Source of the DNA: an uncultured Clostridia bacterium
GTDB lineage: Bacteria > Bacillota > Clostridia > Oscillospirales > Ruminococcaceae
Assembly (NCBI GenBank): GCA_947624375.1
Contig: CANQKD010000019.1
Coordinates: 1-38,864, forward strand
Reading direction: 5' to 3'
DNA length: 38,864 bases
The translations under genes were made by a program, and so were the position numbers. The notes beneath the pieces were generated by a model that was given only the letters and a program-made list of their open reading frames with translations, had not been told where the DNA came from and made no database searches. Positions 23,783 through 33,373 of the stretch are shown one piece after another (position 1 is the stretch's first letter; every line of letters begins with the position of its first letter).

Positions 23783-24889
23783 ATGAGGTTTATTTGTGAT
23801 AAAGGTACGCTGTATGAGGCGATAACCAATGTTTCAAAAGCGGTGGCTGAAAAATCTACTATTGCGTGTCTGGAAGGTATAAAGCTGGATCTTAAAGGAA
23901 ATGTGCTTACTCTTACCGGCTATGACTTAGAGATGGGCATTGAAACGCAGATAGAAGCAAGATCTGACGATATGGGAAGCTTTGTGCTCAATTCGCGCCT
24001 GTTTGCCGATATTATAAAGAGAATGGGCTGCGATACGGTCGATATTGAGGTATACGATAATCTGCAAGTGAAGATCTTAGGCGGAAGTACAGAATACCAT
24101 ATTGCTGCAATCTCTGCAAGCGAATACCCCGAATTGCCCTCTGCCAGTGAGTGCGAGAGCGTTTCTGTGCAGCAGTCGATACTGAAAAGCATGATAAACA
24201 TGACCTGCTTTGCTGCCGCTCAGACGGATATGAAGCCTATACTCAAAGGTGAGCTGTTTGACATAAAGGACGGTATTTTTGATCTGGTGGCGCTGGACGG
24301 TCACAAGCTGGCGGTAAGGACTGAGCCTATGAAGACGGATAAGGAATACAAGTTCGTTGTGCCTGCAAAAACGCTTACAGAAATTGCAAAACTTTTGAAA
24401 GATGAGGACGGAAACGTCTGCGAGATAAAAATTGCAAGAAAGCATATTATTTTTGAGTTCTCCGGCTACACGGTGTATTCAAGGATATTGGAGGGAGAAT
24501 TCCATCCATACAAAAAGGCTATACCGACAGAGAGCGCGATAACTGTTATAGCAGATACCAAAAAGCTTATTGAATCTCTTGACAGGGCGATGCTTTTAAT
24601 AAATGAGAGAATGAACAGCCCTGTAAAATTTTTGTTTGAAAACGGCAAGATAGATATTTCCTGCTCGACATCTATTGGAAATATAAATGATACCATTGAT
24701 GCGGATATAACGGGACCTATGCTGAAAATAGGCTTTAATTGCAGATATATGCTCGATACCCTGAAAGCGGCCGGAGACGAGAAGGTGAAGATGCTGTTCA
24801 ACGGAAGCCAGCTGCCGCTGAAAATGGTGCCTGCTGATGACAGCGAAAAGTATACTTATCTTGTTTTGCCGATGAGATTGCAGGGCTGA
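23783..24889 (+). CDS. dnaN: DNA polymerase III beta subunit (sliding clamp)
   Basis: The clamp encircles DNA and tethers polymerase III. The 368-residue product has the three-fold repeated clamp domain and ends YLVLPMRLQG, close to the conserved PMRL ending that lines the partner-binding pocket. The N-terminus MRFICDKGTLYEAI matches family starts, so I chose the ATG at 23783. The ATG at 23771 directly abuts the GTGAAAGG ribosome site and would leave no spacer. yaaA follows after 4 bp. Confidence 0.95.
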   Translation: MRFICDKGTLYEAITNVSKAVAEKSTIACLEGIKLDLKGNVLTLTGYDLEMGIETQIEARSDDMGSFVLNSRLFADIIKRMGCDTVDIEVYDNLQVKILGGSTEYHIAAISASEYPELPSASECESVSVQQSILKSMINMTCFAAAQTDMKPILKGELFDIKDGIFDLVALDGHKLAVRTEPMKTDKEYKFVVPAKTLTEIAKLLKDEDGNVCEIKIARKHIIFEFSGYTVYSRILEGEFHPYKKAIPTESAITVIADTKKLIESLDRAMLLINERMNSPVKFLFENGKIDISCSTSIGNINDTIDADITGPMLKIGFNCRYMLDTLKAAGDEKVKMLFNGSQLPLKMVPADDSEKYTYLVLPMRLQG

Positions 24890-24893
24890 TATT

Positions 24894-25115
24894 ATGAAAA
24901 CTGCTCAGATAAAGATAACTACCGAATACATAAAGCTGGATCAGCTGCTGAAATTCTCCGGGCTGGCGCTTTCGGGCGCTGATGCGAAAGAGATAATAGC
25001 GCAGGGAAGAATACAGGTAGACGGTGAAGTGTGCCTTATGAGGGGCAAAAAGATAAGAGAAGAAAACAGGGTATATATACCGGAAATTGATACCGAGCTG
25101 GTAGTGGTGAAATGA
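24894..25115 (+). CDS. yaaA: S4-domain RNA-binding protein YaaA
   Basis: This 73-residue protein is almost entirely an S4 RNA-binding domain, with IKLDQLLKFSGLALSGADAK and GRIQVDGEVCLMRGKKI. In Firmicutes it is conserved between dnaN and recF and has been linked to ribosome assembly. Its end overlaps the recF start as ATGA (25112-25115), so the pair is translationally coupled. Confidence 0.94.
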   Translation: MKTAQIKITTEYIKLDQLLKFSGLALSGADAKEIIAQGRIQVDGEVCLMRGKKIREENRVYIPEIDTELVVVK

Positions 25116-26233
25116 GGATAACGTCGCTGAAGATAGACGGATATAAAAATCTTGAAAATGTTGAGATAAGACCCGACGAAAAGACAAACATATTCTATGG
25201 TGAAAACGCGCAGGGGAAGACTAATCTTATCGAGGCGATATGGATATGCAGCGGCGTGAGGAGCTTTCGCAGCACCAAAGACAGAGATATTATAGGGTTT
25301 GACAAGGAAAAGTTTTCGATAGAGCTAAGTTACCACGACGGAGAGAGAGAGCAGATAATTTACGCAGGGGCGCTGAAGCAAAATTACAAAGACAAGAAAA
25401 TTACGATAAACGGCGTAAAAGTTAAGAATATGGCGCAGCTGTTCGGCAGGCTTAAATGCGTGGTGTTCACGCCGGAGGATCTGGAACTTTCAAAAGGTTC
25501 GCCCGATATAAGGCGCAATTTTATGGATCTTTCGGTATCGCAGGTGAAGCTTTCGTATTCTTCGGTTGTGGCGAAGTATGAAAATGTATTGCAGCAGAGA
25601 AATGCGCTGCTGAAAAACATAGCTTTCGGCGGCGCGAGCGTTGATATGCTGGATATTTTTGATACGCAGCTTGCGCGGCTGGGGGCGTATATCTCTATGC
25701 TGAGATATAATTATGTAAAGGAGTTGCAGCAATTCGCCGCGCCTTTATATGATGAGATCTCAAAAGGAAAAGAAAAGCTCACGCTGCAATATCAGTCGAC
25801 AGTGTTTGAAAACTTAGAGGGCAGGACAGATTACGCGGACAAAATGGCAAAGGAATATTACGATGCGGTCCGCAAAAATCTGGACATTGACATAAAAAGC
25901 GGTTTTACGCAGGTGGGAGTCCACAGGGACGACCTTATTGCGCGGCTCAACGGGCTGTACGCGAGGAATTTTGCATCGCAGGGGCAGCACAGGAGCATTG
26001 CTCTGATACTGAAACTGGCGCAGGGTTATATTCTTACAAAAGAGACGGACGATCCGCCTGTGATACTGCTGGACGATATTTTAAGCGAGCTTGACAGGAG
26101 CAGGCAGGAATATGTTATATCTAAAATAAAGAAGATGCAGATATTTATAACCTGCTGCGAGAGGTCTTCTATGCTCTCGGGCGGAAAGGTATACTGCATT
26201 GAAAACGGAAAGGTAAAGAAAGCGGCAGGGTAG
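25112..26233 (+). CDS. recF: DNA replication and repair protein RecF
   Basis: RecF is an SMC-like ATPase that loads RecA at single-strand gaps with RecO and RecR. The 373-residue product has Walker A FYGENAQGKTNLIEAI (about 29-44), a C-terminal signature region around FASQGQHRS (about 288-296) and Walker B VILLDDILSELD (about 312-323). Length and context are normal. It overlaps yaaA by 4 bp and is followed by remB after 8 bp. Confidence 0.96.
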   Translation: MRITSLKIDGYKNLENVEIRPDEKTNIFYGENAQGKTNLIEAIWICSGVRSFRSTKDRDIIGFDKEKFSIELSYHDGEREQIIYAGALKQNYKDKKITINGVKVKNMAQLFGRLKCVVFTPEDLELSKGSPDIRRNFMDLSVSQVKLSYSSVVAKYENVLQQRNALLKNIAFGGASVDMLDIFDTQLARLGAYISMLRYNYVKELQQFAAPLYDEISKGKEKLTLQYQSTVFENLEGRTDYADKMAKEYYDAVRKNLDIDIKSGFTQVGVHRDDLIARLNGLYARNFASQGQHRSIALILKLAQGYILTKETDDPPVILLDDILSELDRSRQEYVISKIKKMQIFITCCERSSMLSGGKVYCIENGKVKKAAG

Positions 26234-26241
26234 AAATTATT

Positions 26242-26544
26242 ATGTATCTTCATATAGGAAACGGGTACAGTGTGAGGATGAGCGAGATAGTCGGGATATT
26301 CGATATTGAAAATACTTCGGTATCTAAAAGCACGAAAGAATATCTTGCAAACGCTGAGAAGCTGAAAAGAGTTATATACACAACTTTGGAGCTGCCGAAG
26401 AGTTTTATTGTATGCTTTGATGAGCAGCTGACGGAGAGGGTATATATTTCACAGATGGCGTGTGCGACACTGTACAAGAGAATGAAGCGAATAAGAAACA
26501 ATGCGGCTGAAAGTGCTGCTTATATAGATAAAAATAGCATATAA
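26242..26544 (+). CDS. remB: RemB/YaaB-like DUF370 protein
   Basis: The 100-residue protein starts MYLHIGNGYSVRMSEIVGIFDIEN, closely resembling Bacillus YaaB (RemB), an extracellular-matrix regulator found between recF and gyrB. RemA-family relatives bind DNA as ring-like oligomers; the role of RemB is less clear. The central part has an IVCFDEQLTERVYISQMACATLYKR segment like the family C-terminus, and a short extra tail follows. Position and sequence agree, so the assignment is firm. Confidence 0.88.
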   Translation: MYLHIGNGYSVRMSEIVGIFDIENTSVSKSTKEYLANAEKLKRVIYTTLELPKSFIVCFDEQLTERVYISQMACATLYKRMKRIRNNAAESAAYIDKNSI

Positions 26545-26557
26545 GTTATAAGTAAAG

Positions 26558-26584
26558 AAGTATTAAAAGTATTAAAAGTATTAA
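26558..26584 (+). repeat. Three 9-bp direct repeats upstream of gyrB
   Basis: aagtattaa occurs three times without spacing at 26558-26566, 26567-26575 and 26576-26584, ending about 12 bp before the gyrB ribosome site. It could be a protein-binding array or a slippage product affecting the gyrB leader. Confidence 0.85.
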
Positions 26585-26606
26585 GAAGAATTAAGGAGCG
26601 TAGGTC

Positions 26607-28649
26607 ATGTTAGCGGACAAGAAAAACGGAGAAAACTTAGAAAGTGTAGATGCTGTAGAGATCCTGAAAGAGCTGAACGAGCAGCAGATAAACGAGACGG
26701 AGGGAAAAATATCTACAGTTGATGAGAGCAATGTTTATGACGAAAGCCAGATACAGGTGCTTGAGGGGCTGGAAGCTGTAAGGATAAGACCGGGTATGTA
26801 CATCGGCTCTACAGGTCCTCGGGGTCTGCATCATCTGGTATATGAGATTGTTGACAACTCGATAGATGAGGCGTTGGCAGGATATTGCAGCGAGATAACC
26901 GTTGATATACTCGAGGGAGATATAATAAGAGTTTCAGACAACGGCAGAGGCATACCGACGGGAATACACCCGACTGAGGGCATTTCGGCTGCTACTGTGG
27001 TATACACCGTTTTGCACGCAGGCGGAAAGTTCGGCGGCGGCGGATACAAGGTGGCAGGAGGACTGCACGGTGTGGGAGCTTCTGTTGTCAATGCGCTCTC
27101 TGAGTGGCTGGAGCTTACGGTATATGATGGAAAGAATGTGCATTTTCAGAGATTTGAGCGCGGCAAGTACAGCGAGGAAATGAAGATCATCGGCGAGACG
27201 GACAAGACGGGCACTACCGTTATGTTCAAGGCTGACCCGGAGATCTTTCAGGAAACCACCGTATATGAATATGACATACTTCTCAAAAGGCTGAGAGAAC
27301 AGGCTTTTTTGAACGCAGGCATAAAGATAGTATTTTCAGATCTGCGAGACAAGGAAAATATCCAGGGTGAAACGCTGCACTATGAGGGCGGCATAAGAGA
27401 ATTTGTAACGCACATTCACAACACAAGAGGCTATGAGGCGCTGACGGAAAACGTTATATATCTCAACGGGATAAAGGGAGATATGTATGCTGAAATTGCG
27501 CTGCAATACAATGATTCTTACAACGAAATAATAATGTCGTTTGCAAACAACATTCACACGCCCGACGGCGGCACGCATGAGAACGGCTTCAGAAAGGGTC
27601 TTGTAAAAACGCTGAACGACTACGGCAGGAGGTTCGATATTCTCAAAGAGGGCGCGCCCAAGCTGGAGGAAAAGGACGTTTGCGAGGGACTGACTGCTAT
27701 TGTTTCTGTAAAGCTTACAAACTGCGAATTTGAGGGTCAGACAAAGGGCAGGCTTGGCAACCCGGAGGTAAGACCTTTTGTTGAAAAGCTGGTAATGGAC
27801 AAGCTGATGGACTTTTTGCAGGAAAACCCGGAGGCTTCGAGGATAATATTCGACAAGGCATTGCAGGCACAGAGGGCGAGAGAGGCAGCCAAAAAAGCGA
27901 GAGAAGAAGCAAGGCGCAAAACACCGCTGAGTTCAAACTCACTGCCCGGCAAACTTTCGGACTGCTCTGAAAAGGGCACTGACAGAACAGAGATATATAT
28001 CGTTGAGGGAGACTCGGCGGGCGGCTCGGCTAAGGGCGGCAGAGACAGGCGTTTTCAGGCGATACTGCCGCTGTGGGGCAAGATGCTCAACGTTGAAAAA
28101 TCGCGCATTGACAAGGTATACAACAATGACAAGCTTGCGCCGGTAGTGCTGGCTCTCGGCACGGGCATTGGCGAGGACTTTGACATAACAAAACTGAGGT
28201 ACGCGAAAGTTATTATAATGGCTGATGCCGATGTTGACGGCTCTCACATAAGAACGCTTTTGCTGACGTTCTTCTTCAGATACATGAGACCGCTTATTGA
28301 AGAAGGGCACGTATTTATAGCGCAGCCGCCGCTGTTTGAATGCAAGCGCGGCAGGGAAAAGCACTATGCGTTCAACGAGGCGGAAAGAGACAAGTATATT
28401 GCACAGCTGAACGGCGGAGACCCTAGTGTAAAAGTTGATGTGCAGAGATACAAAGGTCTTGGTGAGATGGATTCGCAGCAGCTGTGGGACACGACCATGA
28501 ACCCCGAAACGAGGATAATGCTGAAAGTGACTATGGAAGATGCCGTAAAGGCGGACGAGATATTCACGATACTTATGGGGGACAAGGTGCAGCCGAGGAG
28601 AGAGTTCATTGAGAAAAACGCGAGATTTGCTGAAAATCTTGACATATAA
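26607..28649 (+). CDS. gyrB: DNA gyrase subunit B
   Basis: GyrB supplies the ATPase for negative supercoiling. The 680-residue product has the GHKL ATPase with [13 protein letters not shown] (about 56-68), [13 protein letters not shown] and [14 protein letters not shown]. The Toprim domain has [18 protein letters not shown] and [11 protein letters not shown], and the C-terminus has the [19 protein letters not shown] motif. An N-terminal extension of about 40 acidic residues precedes the usual start. The ATG at 26607 follows AAGGAG. It is separated from gyrA by a membrane-protein gene. Confidence 0.97.
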   Translation: MLADKKNGENLESVDAVEILKELNEQQINETEGKISTVDESNVYDESQIQVLEGLEAVRIRPGMYIGSTGPRGLHHLVYEIVDNSIDEALAGYCSEITVDILEGDIIRVSDNGRGIPTGIHPTEGISAATVVYTVLHAGGKFGGGGYKVAGGLHGVGASVVNALSEWLELTVYDGKNVHFQRFERGKYSEEMKIIGETDKTGTTVMFKADPEIFQETTVYEYDILLKRLREQAFLNAGIKIVFSDLRDKENIQGETLHYEGGIREFVTHIHNTRGYEALTENVIYLNGIKGDMYAEIALQYNDSYNEIIMSFANNIHTPDGGTHENGFRKGLVKTLNDYGRRFDILKEGAPKLEEKDVCEGLTAIVSVKLTNCEFEGQTKGRLGNPEVRPFVEKLVMDKLMDFLQENPEASRIIFDKALQAQRAREAAKKAREEARRKTPLSSNSLPGKLSDCSEKGTDRTEIYIVEGDSAGGSAKGGRDRRFQAILPLWGKMLNVEKSRIDKVYNNDKLAPVVLALGTGIGEDFDITKLRYAKVIIMADADVDGSHIRTLLLTFFFRYMRPLIEEGHVFIAQPPLFECKRGREKHYAFNEAERDKYIAQLNGGDPSVKVDVQRYKGLGEMDSQQLWDTTMNPETRIMLKVTMEDAVKADEIFTILMGDKVQPRREFIEKNARFAENLDI

Positions 28650-28655
28650 AACAGT

Positions 28656-29300
28656 ATGGAAAACATTGAGATAAAAGAAAACGCGGTGCAGGGAGAAGAT
28701 CTTGGAGAGCTTTCAGAGCGTATAGAATACGACATAACGCTTGAAGAAGAAGACAGGGCTTTCAGGATATTTCAAAGGCTGTACACGCTGAAAAGAAACA
28801 TAATTACGTCTTCGCTGTTTGGGCTGGTGGCGTTGTCATTCGCGATACAGATAATCAGCGGCAAGGGTGACAGCATAGCCTGGGGGCTTATGGTGGTATG
28901 CATAGCCTTTGCGGCGGTGGTATGGCTCAATCAATACCGCATACGAAAAATGCTGCTTACGGCTCTTGAAGTGCTGAAAGACGACAGGTATATTCTCAGT
29001 ATATACGAAAAGGGTTTTGAGATAGAGACCATTATACCGCAGGAGGACGTTCAGACGGCGCGAGAAATAAACGGCGACGAGGGCGGCGATGAAGAAGTTA
29101 TGGGCAGGCTGAAGCCGCCGCCGAGCAGGTATACTTTCCATCAGGACGGGTTAAGGCTTGTTGAAAACGATGAGCTTTATATGGTCTTTGTGACGAAAGA
29201 GACCTTTCACGTATTGCCGAAAAGGGCGCTGACAGAGAGTCAGAAAGATACGGTAAAAGAGATATTTGAAAAGAAATTCAAAGATATAAAAAAGCTGTGA
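28656..29300 (+). CDS. YcxB-like two-helix membrane protein between gyrB and gyrA
   Basis: The 214-residue protein has an acidic N-terminal region, two adjacent membrane helices (about 50-68 and 74-92) and a C-terminal soluble part (about 95-214) with strands such as YTFHQDGLRLVENDELYMVFVTKETFHVLPKRAL. This pattern of two helices followed by a beta-rich domain ending in a VLPK motif is that of YcxB-like proteins of unknown function. It starts 6 bp after gyrB and ends 38 bp before gyrA, so it is co-transcribed with the gyrase genes. Its position is unusual because gyrB and gyrA are normally adjacent. Confidence 0.8.
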   Translation: MENIEIKENAVQGEDLGELSERIEYDITLEEEDRAFRIFQRLYTLKRNIITSSLFGLVALSFAIQIISGKGDSIAWGLMVVCIAFAAVVWLNQYRIRKMLLTALEVLKDDRYILSIYEKGFEIETIIPQEDVQTAREINGDEGGDEEVMGRLKPPPSRYTFHQDGLRLVENDELYMVFVTKETFHVLPKRALTESQKDTVKEIFEKKFKDIKKL

Positions 29301-29319
29301 TATAAATAAAGATCACAGC
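29294..29319 (+). promoter_or_regulatory. Hairpin in the gyrA leader
   Basis: GCTGTGAT (29294-29301) pairs with ATCACAGC (29312-29319) around a 10-nt A/T loop. The stem includes the stop codon of the upstream gene and ends 2 bp before the AGGAG ribosome site of gyrA. There is no T-run, so it is not a classical terminator and may influence gyrA translation. Confidence 0.72.
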
Positions 29320-29338
29320 GACAGGAGTAGTGATAAAT

Positions 29339-31930
29339 TTGAGTGCAAAAAACAATGAACATCATATTTCGGACGAGCCGTTTGTAGAAAATATAGTGGA
29401 GACCGATATTGAAAAGGAAATGAAAAATTCGTTCCTGCAATACTCGATGTCGGTAATAATCTCGCGCGCGCTGCCTGATGTGCGCGACGGGCTGAAACCT
29501 GTTCACCGCAGGATACTTTACACTATGTATGAAAACAAGCTGCTGCCGAACACGCCTTACAGAAAGTGCGCTGACACGGTAGGTTCTGTGCTGGGTAGAT
29601 ATCACCCCCACGGTGACGCATCGGTTTATGATGCTATGGTAAGACTGGCGCAGGATTTCTCTTTGAGATACCCGCTTGTTGACGGTCACGGTAACTTTGG
29701 ATCGCTGGACAGAGATCCGCCTGCTGCATACCGTTACACGGAGTCGAGAATGTCAAAGCTATCTTTAGAGATGCTGGCGGACATAGACAAAGAGACCGTT
29801 GATTTTATGCCCAACTATGACGACCGTCTGAAAGAACCTGTGGTGCTGCCGTCAAGGTTTCCGCAGCTTTTGTGCAACGGTTCTGTTGGTATTGCAGTTG
29901 GTATGGCAACGAACATTCCGCCGCACAATCTTTCGGAAGTTGTAGATGCGATAGATCTGCTTATGGAAAACCCCGATGCATCTTTATATGACCTTATGGA
30001 GTGCATTAAAGGTCCTGACTTCCCTACGGGCGGAATTATTATGGGCAGGAGCGGCATAAGGGCTGCATACGCTACGGGCAAGGGCAAGCTCATACTGCGC
30101 TCAAAGACGAGTTTTGAAGAACACGCAGGAAGAACGAGGATAGTTGTAAACGAAATACCATACATGGTGAACAAGGCGGAACTTGTAAAGAGCATTGCCG
30201 ACCTTGTGAAAGACAAGAGGATAGAGGGTATTTATGATGTCAACGATGAATCGGACAAGACCGAACAGGTAAGAATTGTTATAGATCTTAAAAAAGATGC
30301 GAACAAAGAGGTAATTCTCAACAAGCTGTTCTCGCTTACGCAATTGCAGGACACTGTGGGAGTTATAATGCTGGCGGTAGTCAACAATGAGCCGAAGTGT
30401 TTGTCTCTGAAAGAGATATTGCAGCATTACATAGACTTTCAGATAGATGTTATTGAGAGGCGCACGCGCTATGATCTGGAAAAGGCGAGGGCGAGGGCTC
30501 ACATTCTGGAAGGCTTGGTCATTGCTGTTGATAACATTGACGAGGTCATAAACATTGTGCGATCCTCTCACACGCAGCAGGAGGCAAAGCAGAGGCTGAT
30601 GGACAGATTTTCTCTGACCGAAATACAGGCTAATGCGATAGCGCAGATGCGTATCATACAGCTGACGGGCTTAGAGCGGCAGAAGATACACGATGAACTG
30701 GCAGAAATAGAAGCGCAGATCGCCGATTTTCTTGACATACTGGCGCACAGGGAGAGAGTATGCGGTATAATTCGCGACGATCTGGCGGAGATGAAGAAAA
30801 AGTACGGCGATGACAGGCGTACAGAAATACAAGATGTAAGCGGCGAAGTGGATATTGAAGACCTGATACCCGTTGAAGAAATGGTGGTATGCTACACACA
30901 CGGCGGTTACATGAAACGTATGCCGGTTTCTGCATACAAGGCGCAGAACAGAGGCGGCAAGGGCGTTACGGGCATGAAACAGCGCGAGGACGACTTTGTT
31001 GAAGAAATGGCTGTATGCTCTACGCACGATTATTTGCTGTTTATAACAAACAAGGGCATTATGTACAGAATGAAGTGCTTTGAGATACCCGAGGGGTCGA
31101 AGACTTCAAAGGGAACGCACGTTGTTAATCTGCTCAAGCTCTCGGAAGATGAAAAGCTTGCGGCGATGATAAAGACGAGCGACTTTGACGACGGCAAGTT
31201 CATTGTTATGGTGACAAAGAACGGCAAGATAAAGAAAACGGCGTTGTCGGCATATAAAAATGTACGAAAGAACGGACTTATTGCGATAGGTCTTGACGAG
31301 GGCGACGAGATCGCAGGCGTTAGAATGACCCAGGAGGACAGCGAGCTTATTGTTGCGACGAGAAACGGCATGGCTATCAGAATTGCAGTTGAAAAGCTGA
31401 GGGCGATGTCGAGGACGGCGCACGGCGTGAGGGCTATAAAGCTGCGCGGCGGTGACAATGTTGTCTCGATGGCGAGAGTGAGAGAGGGAGCGACAGTGCT
31501 GACGGTCTCCGACAAGGGACTGGGCAGGCGGACGGCTCTTGATGCATACGCTTTGCAGAACAGGGGCGGCTTTGGCAGGAAGAATTACAAAGTCTCGGAC
31601 GAGAAAGGCTATGTTTGCGGCATAAAGGTGATCGACGAGGAAGACGATATTATAATGATATCTTCTGACGGTATAATAATAAGGCTGAGGGCGGCTGACA
31701 TTCGCGTTATGGGCAGATACGCTACCGGCGTTAGGCTGATGAGGCTGACAGGCGACGGCAGAGTTGTGACGTTCACGAGGGCGGAGCATGATGACGAGGC
31801 GGAAGTTGAGAGCGTGGAACAGCTTTCTGACGAGGAGGCTGCGGCACAGGAAGCTCAGGCTGCCACGGAAGAGGCGAATGAGGTCACCGAGCCCGATACA
31901 GAGCCCGAAGATGAAAACGAGGAAGGATAA
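29339..31930 (+). CDS. gyrA: DNA gyrase subunit A
   Basis: GyrA cuts and rejoins DNA and wraps it. The 863-residue product has the winged-helix breakage domain with the catalytic tyrosine in AAYRYTESR (Tyr133). The C-terminal beta-pinwheel has repeats around [12 protein letters not shown] (GyrA box), [12 protein letters not shown] and ATGVRLMRL, and an acidic tail (about 820-863). In the quinolone-determining region the sequence reads [10 protein letters not shown], so Ala94 stands where E. coli has Ser83. I prefer the TTG at 29339 because AGGAG is 11 nt upstream; the GTG at 29330 is only 2 nt from that site and would add three residues. Confidence 0.95.
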   Translation: MSAKNNEHHISDEPFVENIVETDIEKEMKNSFLQYSMSVIISRALPDVRDGLKPVHRRILYTMYENKLLPNTPYRKCADTVGSVLGRYHPHGDASVYDAMVRLAQDFSLRYPLVDGHGNFGSLDRDPPAAYRYTESRMSKLSLEMLADIDKETVDFMPNYDDRLKEPVVLPSRFPQLLCNGSVGIAVGMATNIPPHNLSEVVDAIDLLMENPDASLYDLMECIKGPDFPTGGIIMGRSGIRAAYATGKGKLILRSKTSFEEHAGRTRIVVNEIPYMVNKAELVKSIADLVKDKRIEGIYDVNDESDKTEQVRIVIDLKKDANKEVILNKLFSLTQLQDTVGVIMLAVVNNEPKCLSLKEILQHYIDFQIDVIERRTRYDLEKARARAHILEGLVIAVDNIDEVINIVRSSHTQQEAKQRLMDRFSLTEIQANAIAQMRIIQLTGLERQKIHDELAEIEAQIADFLDILAHRERVCGIIRDDLAEMKKKYGDDRRTEIQDVSGEVDIEDLIPVEEMVVCYTHGGYMKRMPVSAYKAQNRGGKGVTGMKQREDDFVEEMAVCSTHDYLLFITNKGIMYRMKCFEIPEGSKTSKGTHVVNLLKLSEDEKLAAMIKTSDFDDGKFIVMVTKNGKIKKTALSAYKNVRKNGLIAIGLDEGDEIAGVRMTQEDSELIVATRNGMAIRIAVEKLRAMSRTAHGVRAIKLRGGDNVVSMARVREGATVLTVSDKGLGRRTALDAYALQNRGGFGRKNYKVSDEKGYVCGIKVIDEEDDIIMISSDGIIIRLRAADIRVMGRYATGVRLMRLTGDGRVVTFTRAEHDDEAEVESVEQLSDEEAAAQEAQAATEEANEVTEPDTEPEDENEEG

Positions 31931-32882
31931 AGGGATTTATTGAGTGAGGCGGTGAGAAAAAGCTCACCGTTAAACAGCACGCGAAACTTTAATTTCTTGT
32001 CAAGAAAGGGAAAGTTTTCGATCGACCTCTTTTTTACAGTTGCTTCGCAACTGCCAAGGGTCGTCAAGGTCGCAGCGTATGCAAGCATACGCCGGTGAAA
32101 CCCTCGTCGCCTGCGTTCGCTTGCGCACGCTGCCGCAGTACGGCGAAATCCCCATACAGCGTGCGCGCCGCTGCTAGAGGTTAGAAGTTAGATGTTAGAA
32201 AAGCTTTTTACAACTCTTGCGGCAGATTTTCATACCTGCGGTTTAGAAAGAGGCAAGAGGCAAGAGATTGCTTTTTAAAGCTTTGCGCAGTCTTTTCAAA
32301 GCTAAACATCTTGCCTCTTGCTTCTAGTCATCTTGCTTCTAATAGCTGAGCCTCTCCTTTGAATAGACCTTAACTTTTTTGTTGCGTTCCATTCTGGAAC
32401 GCCGAGCTAAGTGAAAAATCCATAACAAGAAATGCGCGAAAGTGTTGATACACTCAAAATGAGAAGAAAACCAAATATAGTGGGGCGTTAAACAGCTCCG
32501 CAGGTGGCGTGTAAGCGCAAACTTTAACAAAGCTATTGCGCACGCAAGCGCACGCAGGGAAGAAAGCTAAGGTCTTCTCAAAGGAAAATCCCTCTCTTGC
32601 AGGGATTTTCCTCTTGAAAAACAGTTCACCGAACTGTTTTTCAATTCACCTTTTTCGGAGCGCTTGACGTGTTTTCGGGGGCGTCGCCCCCGTACCCCCA
32701 CGACCCTTTTGAAAAAGGGTCGATCGAAAACTTTTGGTTTCTTGACAGGAACTAAAAGTTTTGCGTAAAGTGGGGCGTTGAACAGCTCCGCAGGTGGCGC
32801 GTAAGCGCGAATATATAAATAAACAAAAATGCTTGCCTTCGTGGTGAACGGGGGCAGGCTAGTGTTGTTGGAGAAAGTTGTT
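31931..32882. repeat. Mosaic hairpin-repeat cluster between gyrA and ybaK
   Basis: No gene is supported. It starts with a CGGTGAG/CTCACCG dyad after gyrA (31950-31969) without T-run. Then come module B with a nested CAGTTGC-TTC-GCAACTG hairpin (32037-32053), a stretch like 330-420 (about 32060-32170), module A words (32175-32345), GCGTTCC/GGAACGC (32384-32402), module F with AGTGT/ACACT (32441-32454), GGAAAATCCC with its complement around TCTCTTGCA (32583-32611), a 14-bp stem with TTC/GAA (32614-32644), and inverted module B (about 32660-32755). The last 100 bp should hold the ybaK promoter, which I could not define. Confidence 0.85.
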
Positions 32883-33359
32883 ATGAGATCTGAATACAAA
32901 ACAAACGTTATGAGAATACTTGACAAGGCAGGCTTATCTTATGTGCCGCACAGTTTTGAGACCGACAGCGCTGTTACGGGCATTGAGGCGGCGCGGCGGA
33001 TTGGCATTGAAGAAAACAGGGTGTTCAAAACTCTTGTGACTGTGGGCAAGACGGGCAAAAACTATGTTTTTGTGATACCTGTGGCGAAAGAGCTCGACCT
33101 TAAAAAGGCGGCTGCGGCGGTGGGAGAGAAAAATATTGAGATGATAAAGTCCTCTCAGCTGCTGGCGGTGACGGGCTACGTTCACGGGGGCTGCTCGCCG
33201 ATCGGCATGAAAAAGCAGTTCGTGACGGTGATGCACCCGACATTTGAGGAGCACGGCAGTGTGGTATTCAGCGCGGGGAAGATAGGGTATCATATAGAGA
33301 TAACGCCGCAGGAGCTGAAAAAGGTACTGAAATACAAGACGGCTGACATAACGGTCTGA
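32883..33359 (+). CDS. ybaK: YbaK/EbsC-type Cys-tRNA(Pro) deacylase
   Basis: Members of this family hydrolyse Cys-tRNA-Pro made in error by prolyl-tRNA synthetase. The 158-residue product has the catalytic-type lysine in VFKTLV (Lys50) and the GGCSPIGMKK motif (102-111), both diagnostic. Its length equals that of the family. The ATG at 32883 gives MRSEYKTNVMRILDKAG, like known starts; an upstream ATG at 32829 only adds sequence from the repeat border. It begins a plus-strand run with yfhO, nudix and pth, and fits the ProRS of this window, which has no editing insertion. Confidence 0.93.
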   Translation: MRSEYKTNVMRILDKAGLSYVPHSFETDSAVTGIEAARRIGIEENRVFKTLVTVGKTGKNYVFVIPVAKELDLKKAAAAVGEKNIEMIKSSQLLAVTGYVHGGCSPIGMKKQFVTVMHPTFEEHGSVVFSAGKIGYHIEITPQELKKVLKYKTADITV

Positions 33360-33373
33360 CAAGGAGTGAGAAA

